From: JANXLS01 sp038227045
Lineage (GTDB): Bacteria > Planctomycetota > SZUA-567 > H5-PLA8
NCBI GenBank assembly: GCA_038227045.1
Contig: JBBRQD010000076.1
Coordinates: 1-28,094 of the forward strand
Direction of reading: 5' to 3'
DNA: 28,094 nucleotides
Shown: positions 6,852 to 15,363 of the stretch, one piece after another
How positions within the stretch are numbered: position 1 is the stretch's first letter
Layout of the letters: the number at the start of each line of letters is the position of its first letter
Translations under genes and position numbers: made by a program
The notes under the pieces: model-generated
Told to the model about the DNA's origin: nothing
Seen by the model: the letters and a program-made list of their open reading frames with translations, nothing else
The model's database searches: none

Positions 6852-8384
6852 TTAGGCCCGGGACAGGCGCTTGAAACTCCCTTTTAGAGCCACGTACAAA
6901 TCCTTCCAAATCGGATAATATTTAGAGTAAACGGCCGCGTTGGCGGGGATCGGTTCCACCGCGCCGCATGTTTTGACCGTGGCTTCACAGGCTTCTTCGA
7001 CTGTCGCGAAGGTGCCGGTGCCCACCGCGGCCAGCAAGGCCACGCCGTAGGCTGCGCCTTCCGACGCCGCCAGCGAGCACGTAGGCTGCCCGAACATGTC
7101 CGCCAAGGTCTGTTTCCAAAATACATTCTTCGCGCCACCGCCGGTGACCCGCGCATCGGTGACCGGCACATTCATGCAGCGGAAGATTTCGATACATTCG
7201 CGCAAACTGTAGCACACGCCTTCAATGGTAGCGCGAGTCAGGTAGCCCTTCGTGGTCCGCGGAGTGATGCCGATGTAGCAGCCCGTGGCGAAGGGATCGG
7301 CGTGCGGCGTGCGCTCGCCTGTCAAATAGGGCAGAAAACACAGGCCGCCGCTGCCGACCGGAACCGTCTGTGCTTCCTGGACGAGAATATCGTAGGGGTC
7401 GCCGCCTGTGCTTTGCGCGACGTCGCTCTCCGGATGGCCGATCGTGTTTTTAAGCCACTGCAGCGAACCGCCGGCGCTCAACGTCACTCCCATATTGTGC
7501 CATTTCCCCGGCACGGCATGGCAGAACGTGTGTGCGCGCCCCAGTGGATCGGTCATGGGCTGGTCGGCGTGAACGAAGACCACGCCGCTGGTTCCAATGG
7601 AAATGTTTGCCACGCCGCTTTTCACGATTCCCGCGCCCACCGCACCCGCCGCGCAATCGCCGGCGCCGCCGACGACCGGCGTACCCGCGGCCAGCGCGCC
7701 GCCCAATGCCGCGGACGCCGCCGCGCTGATCTTCGTGCTCGGCACCGTGCTTTCGAAACACGCGGGCAGGAGCGACTCGTCGATTTCGAGTTTCGCGAGC
7801 AATTCCTTCGACCACACGCGATGAGTCACGTCCAGCAACAGCGTGCCCGACGCATCCGAAACTTCCGTGGCGAATTCGCTCGTTAGTTTGAAGCGGATGA
7901 AATCTTTTGGCAGCAGCGCCTTGACCGCCTGATCGAAAATCCGCGGCTCGTGTTTGCGCACCCAGAGAATTTTCGGCGCAGTGAAACCGGTGAGCGCCGG
8001 ATTGCTGACGAGTTCGAGCAGTCGCGCGGCGCCGCCCGCGCGCTCGTTAATTTCAGAACATTCCGCAACCGTGCGTTGGTCGTTCCACAAAATCGCCGGG
8101 CGCAGCACTTCTTGATTTTTATCAAGCAACACCAGCCCGTGCATCTGGCCGGAGAGCCCCACGCCTTTAATGTCGCTCGGATTCACTCCCGCCGCTTTGA
8201 CCGCCGCCTTCACCGCGATTTTAACCGCCTCCCACCATTCCAGCGGCGCTTGCTCGCTCCATAATGGGTGCGGCGACTGGCATGTGTGAGCCGCCGTTCC
8301 CACGCCATGCAGTTTGCCTGCGGCGTCGATAACAATCGCGCGCGTGCCCGAGGTGCCGATGTCAATGCCCATGAAATAAGACAC
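6852..8384 (-). CDS. xylB: Xylulokinase (FGGY family)
   Basis: A 510-aa cytoplasmic sugar kinase that phosphorylates D-xylulose to xylulose 5-phosphate for the pentose phosphate pathway. The N-terminal nucleotide-fold motif GIDIGTSGTRAIVID is at 6-20, the xylulokinase-like SGQMHG at 78-83, and WNDQRT at 100-105. Asp243 in GGAGDCAAGAVGAG corresponds to the catalytic base of E. coli XylB. A C-terminal GGGAKNVFW forms the ATP site. The length matches the family. The start is GTG at 8384, supported by AGGAG nine bases upstream; an ATG four codons later is too far from it. No xylose isomerase gene is seen in the window. FGGY kinases vary in substrate, so D-xylulose is the best but not the only choice. 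Confidence 0.88.
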   Translation of the reverse strand: MSYFMGIDIGTSGTRAIVIDAAGKLHGVGTAAHTCQSPHPLWSEQAPLEWWEAVKIAVKAAVKAAGVNPSDIKGVGLSGQMHGLVLLDKNQEVLRPAILWNDQRTVAECSEINERAGGAARLLELVSNPALTGFTAPKILWVRKHEPRIFDQAVKALLPKDFIRFKLTSEFATEVSDASGTLLLDVTHRVWSKELLAKLEIDESLLPACFESTVPSTKISAAASAALGGALAAGTPVVGGAGDCAAGAVGAGIVKSGVANISIGTSGVVFVHADQPMTDPLGRAHTFCHAVPGKWHNMGVTLSAGGSLQWLKNTIGHPESDVAQSTGGDPYDILVQEAQTVPVGSGGLCFLPYLTGERTPHADPFATGCYIGITPRTTKGYLTRATIEGVCYSLRECIEIFRCMNVPVTDARVTGGGAKNVFWKQTLADMFGQPTCSLAASEGAAYGVALLAAVGTGTFATVEEACEATVKTCGAVEPIPANAAVYSKYYPIWKDLYVALKGSFKRLSRA

Positions 8385-8807
8385 TATTAATATCTCCTGG
8401 CGATTTCAATCAAAGTGTTGTTGAATTTCGTGGACGCATTTGTCATTTGTCGAGGTTCATTTGTCAACCGTTATTTAACGCCTTCGAATTTTTCCGCGCT
8501 GATTTTTGAGAACGGCTAATGCATTGAGTGCCTGGCGTACAAAGAATGGATGAAATAGTGACCAGATTGCTGAGTGAAAAAATTCCATTAATTCCGTCTT
8601 GGCGAACCGTTTAACGGTGACGCCTTGCCGCCCCTTTATCTTGTCGTCATTTTCATCGCCCTAAAACTTGCATAAATGTGACATTAGTCTTGACGGAAAA
8701 AAAAAAGCAGTTAAAGTTGGCGGAAGTCATCCATATAACGATTTAGGCGCAGCGTTTTTTGAACGAGAAATTCTGCGTGGGCTCAACTAGAAAGGACGTC
8801 GCGGTCG
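8385..8807. other. Divergent intergenic region, xylB / secretin cluster
   Basis: A 423-base gap between two divergent genes, with no coding sequence recognised. It must hold the promoters for both directions. The only candidate I can point to for the rightward cluster is at 8690-8717. An A-run of about ten bases lies inside that candidate's spacer. Confidence 0.5.
8690..8717 (+). promoter_or_regulatory. Candidate sigma-70 promoter of the secretin cluster
   Basis: TTGACG at 8690-8695 is followed after 16 bases by TAAAGT (4 of 6 matches to TATAAT). The spacer contains a run of ten A residues. It lies about 90 bases before the first secretin start. The weak -10 makes this tentative. Confidence 0.3.
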
Positions 8808-11800
8808 ATGAACCGATTGCGTGCGCTTGCCGGCATAGCTCTCATCGCGGGATTATTCGCGGGGCTGACCAGTTGTGCAAATAAAAAAGGCGATTTGGGC
8901 GCGAACCTGGATGCGCCGCCTATCGTAGCTTCTGCCGACGCGCCGCGTCGTTCGGCGCTGGATATAACATCGCCAGCCGATATTCCCGCTGAAACGGTCG
9001 AGCTTGGCGGCAACGCCGACACTGTCGACCTCTCCGATCCCAAAAACCGAATTCCGCAATCCGTCTCTATAAATCGCGACGCCAAGCTTTCAGCGCCTGC
9101 GAAAAAAACCGAAGACGCAAAAGTCGAAACGAAGCCTGCTCCAAAAGACGAGGCGAAAGACGCCGCGTCGAAACCGGAACCAAAGAAAGAAGAAACAGTG
9201 CCCGTCGTGTCCACCCCGGTAACTCCGGTGGTTCCCGAAGGGCCGCTGACAAAAGTGATTGCCGGCGCAAAAACCGACGCGAAGCCAGCTCCTAAAGACG
9301 AAGCGCCGAAGCCGGAATCGAAGAAAGAAGAAACCACGCCCGTTGCTTCCGCTCCGGTAAGCCCGGCTGCACCCGTTGTCAAAGTTCCAGTGGAATCTGG
9401 CGACGCGGCAGTGCGAGCCAAGTCCGCTCAGGATTTATTGAATAAGCAGGCCGATGATGCCGCGCGCACGCCCGCCGCGAAGCCCGTTCCAGCCGCTCCT
9501 GAAGCCATAGTCAATCCGGCTGTCGCTGCAAATCCCGCGAAAGCAACGCCGGCACCTGACGACGACAAAGACAAAGAGAAGGGCAAGACCGCGCCCAAAC
9601 CCGAGAATCCGCCGGTCAACGAAGCGGCCGAGCAGCGCTTAAAGGAAGAAGAGCGCGCCGCGCTCCTTCAAAAAGAAGCGTCCAAGCGCGAAGCTGAAGC
9701 CGCGTACCAGGTGGGACTCCGGCTTTACAACGATTGGGAATACTCGCAGGCCAAAATTTATTTTGAAAAAGCGCTCTCGCTCGATCCGTCGCACGAACTC
9801 GCCCGCGAAAAATTGCTGACCGTCAAGTCGCTTCTGAACATCGACATGGGCGTGGGCCACATGATCAAAAACCTCGCGGAAAAAGACCGCGTAACACTGC
9901 AGGAACAGAGCATCACGCTGGCCCATTATATGGAGGAAGCGCGCTCCTTTGAAACGCGCGGCAGCGAAACGGTGCTCGATAGCGCTTCCGGCGACAAAAT
10001 TCGCTCGCTCTCCGAGCGCTTGAAGTTCCTGGAGCAGGCGCAGGATCGTTACCGGCGCATGATTGAAATCGTCAACTGGATGCCGCCCGCCGCCGAATTG
10101 CCGGGCTTGCGCAGGCAAGCGGAAGAGGCTCTGACGCGCGTGCGCGGCAAGATCGACAAAATCAACGAAGAGGTCAGCTATAACACGCGCAGACTCGCTC
10201 AACAAGAGAGCGAACGAATGCGGTCGCGGGATACCGAACTCTGGAAAATCCGCATGAATAAAATGCTGGAGCACGTCGAAGCGCTCCTCCAGATTCACGA
10301 CTACAAGGGTGCCGAACAGATGGCCTTGCGCGTCTTGATCATGGAGCCTTTGAACCCGGAAGCCGAGCGCTTGAAGAACAAGGCTCGCGCTGCCGCTCAC
10401 GCCAATGAAAAGGCGGAATTCTCCGAACTCTATCGAAACGAATACCGCAGTTCGTTCCAGGATAACGACGAGGCGACCATCAGTTCCGCACCGCTGATTC
10501 AGTACCCCTCTAATTGGGATCAGATCAGCAAGCGCACCGACGTGTCCATTGGACGAAAAATTGCCGAAGAACCTTGGAAGGCAGACATTCGCAAGCGGCT
10601 TCAGCGCAAAGTGACGTTTGAATTCGTGGACACGCCCCTGGCGGATGCCGTCGACTTCCTGCGCCGCCTGGCCAACGTGACCATGATCATCGATCCCAAA
10701 GTTCTGGCTGCGGCTCCACCGCAGATTAATCTGCGCGTGACCGACATGAACTTGGACTTGGCGTTGGAATGGATTTTGAAACTCGCCGAACTTGAGTATG
10801 TTCTTCAAGACAGCGCGATTTTCATCAGCAAGCCGCAGACGCTGCTGCCTCCGCTCGAAATGAAAATTTACGACGTGAGCGATTTGACGTCGGTCATTCA
10901 GGATTTCCCCGGTCCCGAATTCCAAATTACGGTGGCGGGCGACAAAGGCGCGGCAGGCGGCGGCGGCGGTGCATTGACGCCGTTCGGCGGCGGTGCCAAG
11001 ACCCAGACCCCGACCAACGCGACCATTCAGGAAATGATCAAGACGCGCATTCGGCCCGATATGTGGGATCCGGCGACCGGCGCGTCAATTGAAGAAAAGG
11101 GCGGCAAACTGGTCGTCATGCAGCGCCCTGAAATTCACAAGCTCATCGAACAGTTGCTCAGCAATTTCCGCTCGACGCAGAAGATGATGATCAACATCGA
11201 ATCGCGCTTCCTGACGATTCGCGAAGCCTATCTCGAACAGACCGGCGTGGAATTCCAGGGTCTCGATCCGAACGTGCTCTTCGGCGATTTCGGCGATTTG
11301 CGGCGCTTGGGCGCGCCGACGGGGTTCCTCCAGCCACGCGTGCCGGGATCGACCGACACAACGCCGCCTAACCTTCCGTTCCCGGGCTTCGTTGATGGTC
11401 CCAACAAGACCAATGGCGGGCTGCTCTCGACGGTGGGTTCGATCGTCAATCATCAGATCAACTTCTTCACTAACGATCCCGACTCGATCTCGGCGCACGA
11501 TACGACCAACACCGTGCGGCAGGGCGGCTTGTCCGCGCAGCTCACGATTTTGAACAACGCGCAAGTGCAAGCCTTCATCCGCGCGCTGGCCGTTCGCGAG
11601 AACTCCAGCACGCTGATCGCTCCGCGCTTGACGGTCTTCAACACCCAGCGCGCAAACATGTTCGTGGCGCGCCAGCAATCCTACGTCTCGGACTATGAAA
11701 TCTCCGGGGACAGCTACGATCCGACCATTCGCCAGTTTCTCGTGGGCGTCGTGCTTGACGTCAAGCCGATCGTGTCCAGCGACCGCCGTTATGTGACGCT

Positions 11801-12233
11801 GGAACTGCGCCCCACGGTCACCGAACTGACGAATTTCGTGACCCGCCAAATCGATACATTCACGGTCAACGCCGGTGCGCAAGTCAATGTGCTGGTGTTG
11901 CTCTCGTTTCCGATCCAGTTCCCGGAATTGTCGATTCAAAAAGTGCGCACGACGGCGACAGTCCCCGACGGCGGCATCATGCTCATCGGCGGTCTGTATA
12001 AGAACTTGAAGTTCAACGCCGAAAACGGAGTGCCTTTCCTGAGCGATCTGCCGGTTGTCGGACGGCTCTTCCGCTGGAACGTTGTTGACAACGCCAAGAG
12101 CAATCTGGCGATCCTGATCAGCCCACGCATTATTTTGTTCAATGAAGAAGAAGAGAAATTGATTTATTCGCCGACGCCCGGTCCGCTCTATTACGGTGAG
12201 TCGAAGCGAGAAGAAAAGAACAAGTGTAAGTGA
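8808..12233 (+). CDS. TPR-secretin lipoprotein (GspD/PilQ superfamily), paralogue 1
   Basis: A 1141-aa outer-membrane channel protein of the secretin family. Residues 1-23 are a lipoprotein signal ending in the lipobox LTSC, with Cys23 lipidated and Ala at +2, as expected for outer-membrane sorting. Residues about 95-270 are a Lys/Pro/Ala/Glu-rich linker with a duplicated KPAPKDEA...KKEET unit. A TPR-like pair of helices lies at about 294-335, then charged helices or coiled coil to about 545. An STN/N0-like domain is at 601-675 (FEFVDTPLADAVDFL). A Gly-rich loop is at 713-730, a ring domain at 765-815, and the secretin barrel at about 905-1112 with VPFLSDLPVVGRLF. The family forms multimeric gated pores for type II/III secretion, type IV pili or phage. 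The gene leads a four-gene block without the usual partner genes. Start: ATG 8808 with AAAGGA somewhat far upstream. Confidence 0.87.
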   Translation: MNRLRALAGIALIAGLFAGLTSCANKKGDLGANLDAPPIVASADAPRRSALDITSPADIPAETVELGGNADTVDLSDPKNRIPQSVSINRDAKLSAPAKKTEDAKVETKPAPKDEAKDAASKPEPKKEETVPVVSTPVTPVVPEGPLTKVIAGAKTDAKPAPKDEAPKPESKKEETTPVASAPVSPAAPVVKVPVESGDAAVRAKSAQDLLNKQADDAARTPAAKPVPAAPEAIVNPAVAANPAKATPAPDDDKDKEKGKTAPKPENPPVNEAAEQRLKEEERAALLQKEASKREAEAAYQVGLRLYNDWEYSQAKIYFEKALSLDPSHELAREKLLTVKSLLNIDMGVGHMIKNLAEKDRVTLQEQSITLAHYMEEARSFETRGSETVLDSASGDKIRSLSERLKFLEQAQDRYRRMIEIVNWMPPAAELPGLRRQAEEALTRVRGKIDKINEEVSYNTRRLAQQESERMRSRDTELWKIRMNKMLEHVEALLQIHDYKGAEQMALRVLIMEPLNPEAERLKNKARAAAHANEKAEFSELYRNEYRSSFQDNDEATISSAPLIQYPSNWDQISKRTDVSIGRKIAEEPWKADIRKRLQRKVTFEFVDTPLADAVDFLRRLANVTMIIDPKVLAAAPPQINLRVTDMNLDLALEWILKLAELEYVLQDSAIFISKPQTLLPPLEMKIYDVSDLTSVIQDFPGPEFQITVAGDKGAAGGGGGALTPFGGGAKTQTPTNATIQEMIKTRIRPDMWDPATGASIEEKGGKLVVMQRPEIHKLIEQLLSNFRSTQKMMINIESRFLTIREAYLEQTGVEFQGLDPNVLFGDFGDLRRLGAPTGFLQPRVPGSTDTTPPNLPFPGFVDGPNKTNGGLLSTVGSIVNHQINFFTNDPDSISAHDTTNTVRQGGLSAQLTILNNAQVQAFIRALAVRENSSTLIAPRLTVFNTQRANMFVARQQSYVSDYEISGDSYDPTIRQFLVGVVLDVKPIVSSDRRYVTLELRPTVTELTNFVTRQIDTFTVNAGAQVNVLVLLSFPIQFPELSIQKVRTTATVPDGGIMLIGGLYKNLKFNAENGVPFLSDLPVVGRLFRWNVVDNAKSNLAILISPRIILFNEEEEKLIYSPTPGPLYYGESKREEKNKCK
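9108..9370 (+). repeat. Duplicated coding segment in the secretin linker
   Basis: Two stretches, about 9110-9215 and 9280-9370, encode near-identical units reading KPAPKDEA, then KPE-KKEET, then a Pro/Val/Ser tail. They match at DNA level in several blocks (for example AAAGAAGAAAC in both). This indicates internal duplication that lengthened the flexible periplasmic linker. Confidence 0.65.
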
Positions 12234-12289
12234 CCCTAAAGCGCTTGCATGAATGCGAACTGACTGCACGTGGACGGGGGAGGAGATCG

Positions 12290-15151
12290 ATGAGAATGGG
12301 GCACGACAATATGTTTTCAAGAACGTTCTGCGCTGCGATACTGATGCTGGCGGCGAGTGGTCTTTCATGCGCCCGCGCTGGCGAACCGGTGACTCCCCCG
12401 CCGCCGCCCGACGACAAAGCGAAATTACTGCTCGAGCAGGAAGTCGTCAAGCAACAGCAGTTGCAGAAGGAAATCGCCACCGAGGTCGAGAGCCGCTATC
12501 AAACGGCGAAGCGGCTGTACGACAATTTCGAATACGAAGCCGCAAAGGCCGAGTTGGAAATGGCCGCGAAAATGGATGGTTCGAACGTCAAGGTTCGCAG
12601 CCTTTTGCTCCAGGTCCGGGACAAATTTGGCATGCGCTCCGCGCGCATTAAACAAGCCATGCAGAACGTCGCCGAATACCGCCAGGTGGAAGTGCAGGCG
12701 CATTTGGTCGAACTTGACAACCGCCTGGATCGCGGCCGGCGCTACATGCAGCAGGCCAAAGACGACTCTCTGCTGGGCAACGCCGGCAAAATCATGCGCT
12801 TGGAAAACGCGCTGAGCGAATTCGAAAAAGCGCGCGAAATCGTGAAGTTTTTGCCTGTCGATGTGAACACGTCCGAACAGGAAAACGAAGCGAAGAAGCT
12901 GTCGGGCGAGTCCGAAAAAACGATCAGCAGTTTGCGCTCGGGAATGGAAGCGAGCGCCAAGGGCGAGGCCGAACGCGCCGCACACGCCGAGATGGAACGC
13001 CGCCGCAAGGAAAACGAACGCACTCTCAATACGGCGATCGACCGGGCCACCAATGCTCTCGAAACCGGACGTTATTCGCTGGCGAAGCAGCAGGCCGAAA
13101 AAGTACTTGAACTCGATCCGGGCAATGCCGACGGAGCCAAGATTCTCGTGCAAACGCGGGACAAGGCATTCACTGCCCGCGACAAATACATCCGCGAAGA
13201 GTACAAAGAAAACTTCCAGCTCAATCGCGAGCGCGCGGATCGTTTCAATATTCCGCACAGCGAATACTTGATCTATCCCGACGACTGGCGTCAAATCGCG
13301 CAGCGCACTTCCATTGAAGCGCGTCGGCACACCGACGAGCCGTGGAAAGAGGAAATTCGCAAAAAAATGAAGCGGCTGGTCTCGTTTGAATTCGTTGACA
13401 CGCCCTTGGAAGACGCATTGAAATTCTTGAATTCGCTGTCGAAGATCAGCATCATTCTCGATCCCAAAGCCGTGGCGGAAGGCGCCAACAAGACGCCCAT
13501 TAATCTGCATGTTCAGGACATGCCTTTGGATCTGGCATTGAAGTGGGTGCTGAAACTGGCCGAGTTGGAATACGATCTGCGCAATCAGGCCGTGTTCATC
13601 ACCAAAAAAGCCGATGCCGCGGCCACCGGCGAATTGGAAATTTACGATATTCGCGATTTGACCACGACGGTCACCGACTTTCCGGGACCGCGCATCGATT
13701 TGGGCACCGCGGCTGGAGCGGCTGGGGCGGCCATCGATCCCTTTGCGGCCGGCGCGGCGCCTGCCGGGCTTCAAGACACCGATCTGGCGGCGTTGATTAA
13801 GGAAAAGATTCTGGCCACCGAATTCACCGATCCGCAGTTCACGATCGATGTCAGCAACGGCAAGCTGGTGGTGTTCCAGCGTCCCGAAGTGCACGAACGC
13901 ATTCGCCAATTGTTGCGCAGTTTCCGCGAAACGCAGACCATTCAGGTGTTAACGCAGGTTCGTTTCGTGGATGTGAGCGACAATTTCCTGGAAACTATCG
14001 GCATCAGCTTGACGGGTTTGGACGCGGCTCCGAATTCGGTCGCATTGCCCAACGCCGCGGTCGATCCCTTGCAGCAGCCCTCCCGGTTCGGCTTGTTTGC
14101 CGCGGGTGGCGGACCTGGCCTGGCGCCGCCGTTGCCCTCGGATATTCAGCCCTCGCCGGCGTTCCAGTTTCAGAATTTCGTTTCGACTCCGCCGTTCATC
14201 AATCGGGCTGCCGGAGCGCGCCCGATTCTGCTGCTGCATCCCCGCCTGGACCCGAACTTTCCGAATCAGGGAAATGCCAATGTCGGTCCCGCGCTGGCCC
14301 CCGCCGGCTTTCGGCGCCAGTGGTATTCAAAGGCGTTCGTATCGCCCGTGCTGTTCCAGGGCTTGACCCAGAACATCCTGCCGGTCAATCCGCTGTCGTC
14401 GATTCTGGGACAGTCCGTCCAAAGCAATCCTCAGCAGGGCGCGCTGTTCCAATTCCGTTTCCTGCAGAGCTTGCAGACCAGTGCGGTCGTGCAGGCGATT
14501 CGCAAGGATCAAACCGCCGACCAGTTGCTCGCGCCGAAGTTGATGCAATTCAACAATCAGCGCTCGCACATCATGGTCGCCCAGCAGCGCTCCTACATCA
14601 AGGATTACGACGTGTCGGGCGCGGTGTTCGATCCCGTGGTCAGCAGTTTCCTGACGGGCGTGGTGCTCGAAGTGAAGCCGACCGTCTCCAACGACAAGAA
14701 ATACATCACGCTCGAATTGCGCCCCGGCACCGCAATCGAATTGACGCCGCCGCTGATTATTTTCATCACCAATGGCGGCAACATCAACGTCCCCGGCGGA
14801 ACGATCAATCTGCCGATCGAACTGCCCAATTTGGAACTGCGCTCGATCAACACGACCGTGACCATCCCGGACAACGGCACCATGCTCTTCTCCGGTTTGA
14901 TCAACGACCGCAAGATCGACACGAAGACCGGCGTTCCGATGCTCTCGGATTTGCCGGTGATCGGCCGTTTCTTCTCGACGAACAACAAGGAACGCGTGCG
15001 CCGCAACTTGCTGGTGCTGGTCAATTCGCGAATCATTCTGTTCGATGAAGAAGAGGCGAACATCAGCGAGAAGAGCGCACCGCTGGCCAAGTATCCCCGG
15101 CCGGCCGAGCCGAAGATCGAGAAATGCCGCTCGTGCAACGTTTGCCCTTAA
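12290..15151 (+). CDS. TPR-secretin (GspD/PilQ superfamily), paralogue 2
   Basis: A 953-aa secretin with the same layout as its upstream neighbour. A signal peptide is followed by probable cleavage after CARA at about 30; the GLSC preceding it is a poor lipobox. TPR-like helices lie at about 66-112 and 246-295, with coiled-coil-prone helices between. The shared block YPDDW...QRT at 329-340 precedes the STN/N0-like domain at 362-440 (FEFVDTPLEDALKFL). A Gly/Ala-rich loop is at 472-493, then a ring domain at 523-575. A Pro/Asn/Phe-rich insert of about 135 residues precedes the secretin barrel at about 715-920, which carries VPMLSDLPVIGRFF. The extreme C-terminus has three cysteines spaced CxxCxxC. 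The start ATG 12290 is chosen over the upstream GTG at 12230 because GGAGGAG lies five to six bases before it. The gap to the first secretin is 56 bases, so the two are probably co-transcribed. Confidence 0.87.
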   Translation: MRMGHDNMFSRTFCAAILMLAASGLSCARAGEPVTPPPPPDDKAKLLLEQEVVKQQQLQKEIATEVESRYQTAKRLYDNFEYEAAKAELEMAAKMDGSNVKVRSLLLQVRDKFGMRSARIKQAMQNVAEYRQVEVQAHLVELDNRLDRGRRYMQQAKDDSLLGNAGKIMRLENALSEFEKAREIVKFLPVDVNTSEQENEAKKLSGESEKTISSLRSGMEASAKGEAERAAHAEMERRRKENERTLNTAIDRATNALETGRYSLAKQQAEKVLELDPGNADGAKILVQTRDKAFTARDKYIREEYKENFQLNRERADRFNIPHSEYLIYPDDWRQIAQRTSIEARRHTDEPWKEEIRKKMKRLVSFEFVDTPLEDALKFLNSLSKISIILDPKAVAEGANKTPINLHVQDMPLDLALKWVLKLAELEYDLRNQAVFITKKADAAATGELEIYDIRDLTTTVTDFPGPRIDLGTAAGAAGAAIDPFAAGAAPAGLQDTDLAALIKEKILATEFTDPQFTIDVSNGKLVVFQRPEVHERIRQLLRSFRETQTIQVLTQVRFVDVSDNFLETIGISLTGLDAAPNSVALPNAAVDPLQQPSRFGLFAAGGGPGLAPPLPSDIQPSPAFQFQNFVSTPPFINRAAGARPILLLHPRLDPNFPNQGNANVGPALAPAGFRRQWYSKAFVSPVLFQGLTQNILPVNPLSSILGQSVQSNPQQGALFQFRFLQSLQTSAVVQAIRKDQTADQLLAPKLMQFNNQRSHIMVAQQRSYIKDYDVSGAVFDPVVSSFLTGVVLEVKPTVSNDKKYITLELRPGTAIELTPPLIIFITNGGNINVPGGTINLPIELPNLELRSINTTVTIPDNGTMLFSGLINDRKIDTKTGVPMLSDLPVIGRFFSTNNKERVRRNLLVLVNSRIILFDEEEANISEKSAPLAKYPRPAEPKIEKCRSCNVCP

Positions 15152-15363
15152 GCGTCATCGTCTGAATTGGACGCGTCGAACGGCCCATGTGGATGCGTGG
15201 GCCGTTTTCCGTATACGAGCGCGGAAAAAGCTTCTGCAAGTTTTTGTGCGCTCGTCCGTTGAAATTATTGAGGATGGACAACCCTTCCGGATCGCGAATG
15301 CTCGGTATGTGCGCCTTTGCGCCGGTCTTTCAGTTTTGTTTTTTACGCCAAGGAAATAGGGCT
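15152..15363. other. Intergenic segment between secretin 2 and the large repeat protein
   Basis: No gene is seen. It holds the hairpin at 15179-15208, and the remaining 155 bases must carry either a new promoter or a read-through leader for the next gene. The reading frame of the next gene is open back to 15187, but the sequence there encodes the terminator stem and lacks a ribosome-binding site, so it is not taken as coding. Confidence 0.5.
15179..15208 (+). terminator. Intrinsic terminator-like hairpin
   Basis: A perfect 9-base GC-rich stem, AACGGCCCA at 15179-15187 and TGGGCCGTT at 15198-15206, with a 10-base loop, runs into TTTT (15205-15208, followed by CC). It lies 27 bases after the stop codon of the second secretin. 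The short T-tract suggests partial termination, which would lower expression of the downstream genes relative to the secretins. Confidence 0.7.

Noticed and set aside
9639..12368. Two long minus-strand frames (428 and 427 codons)
   Set aside because: Both are antisense to the first secretin and show no recognisable motif.
12425..13909. 494-codon open frame on the minus strand
   Set aside because: Antisense to the second secretin, which has clear STN and secretin motifs. A shadow frame.
15187..15363. 59-codon N-terminal extension of the large repeat protein
   Set aside because: It would encode the terminator stem and bury the signal peptide that begins at 15364.
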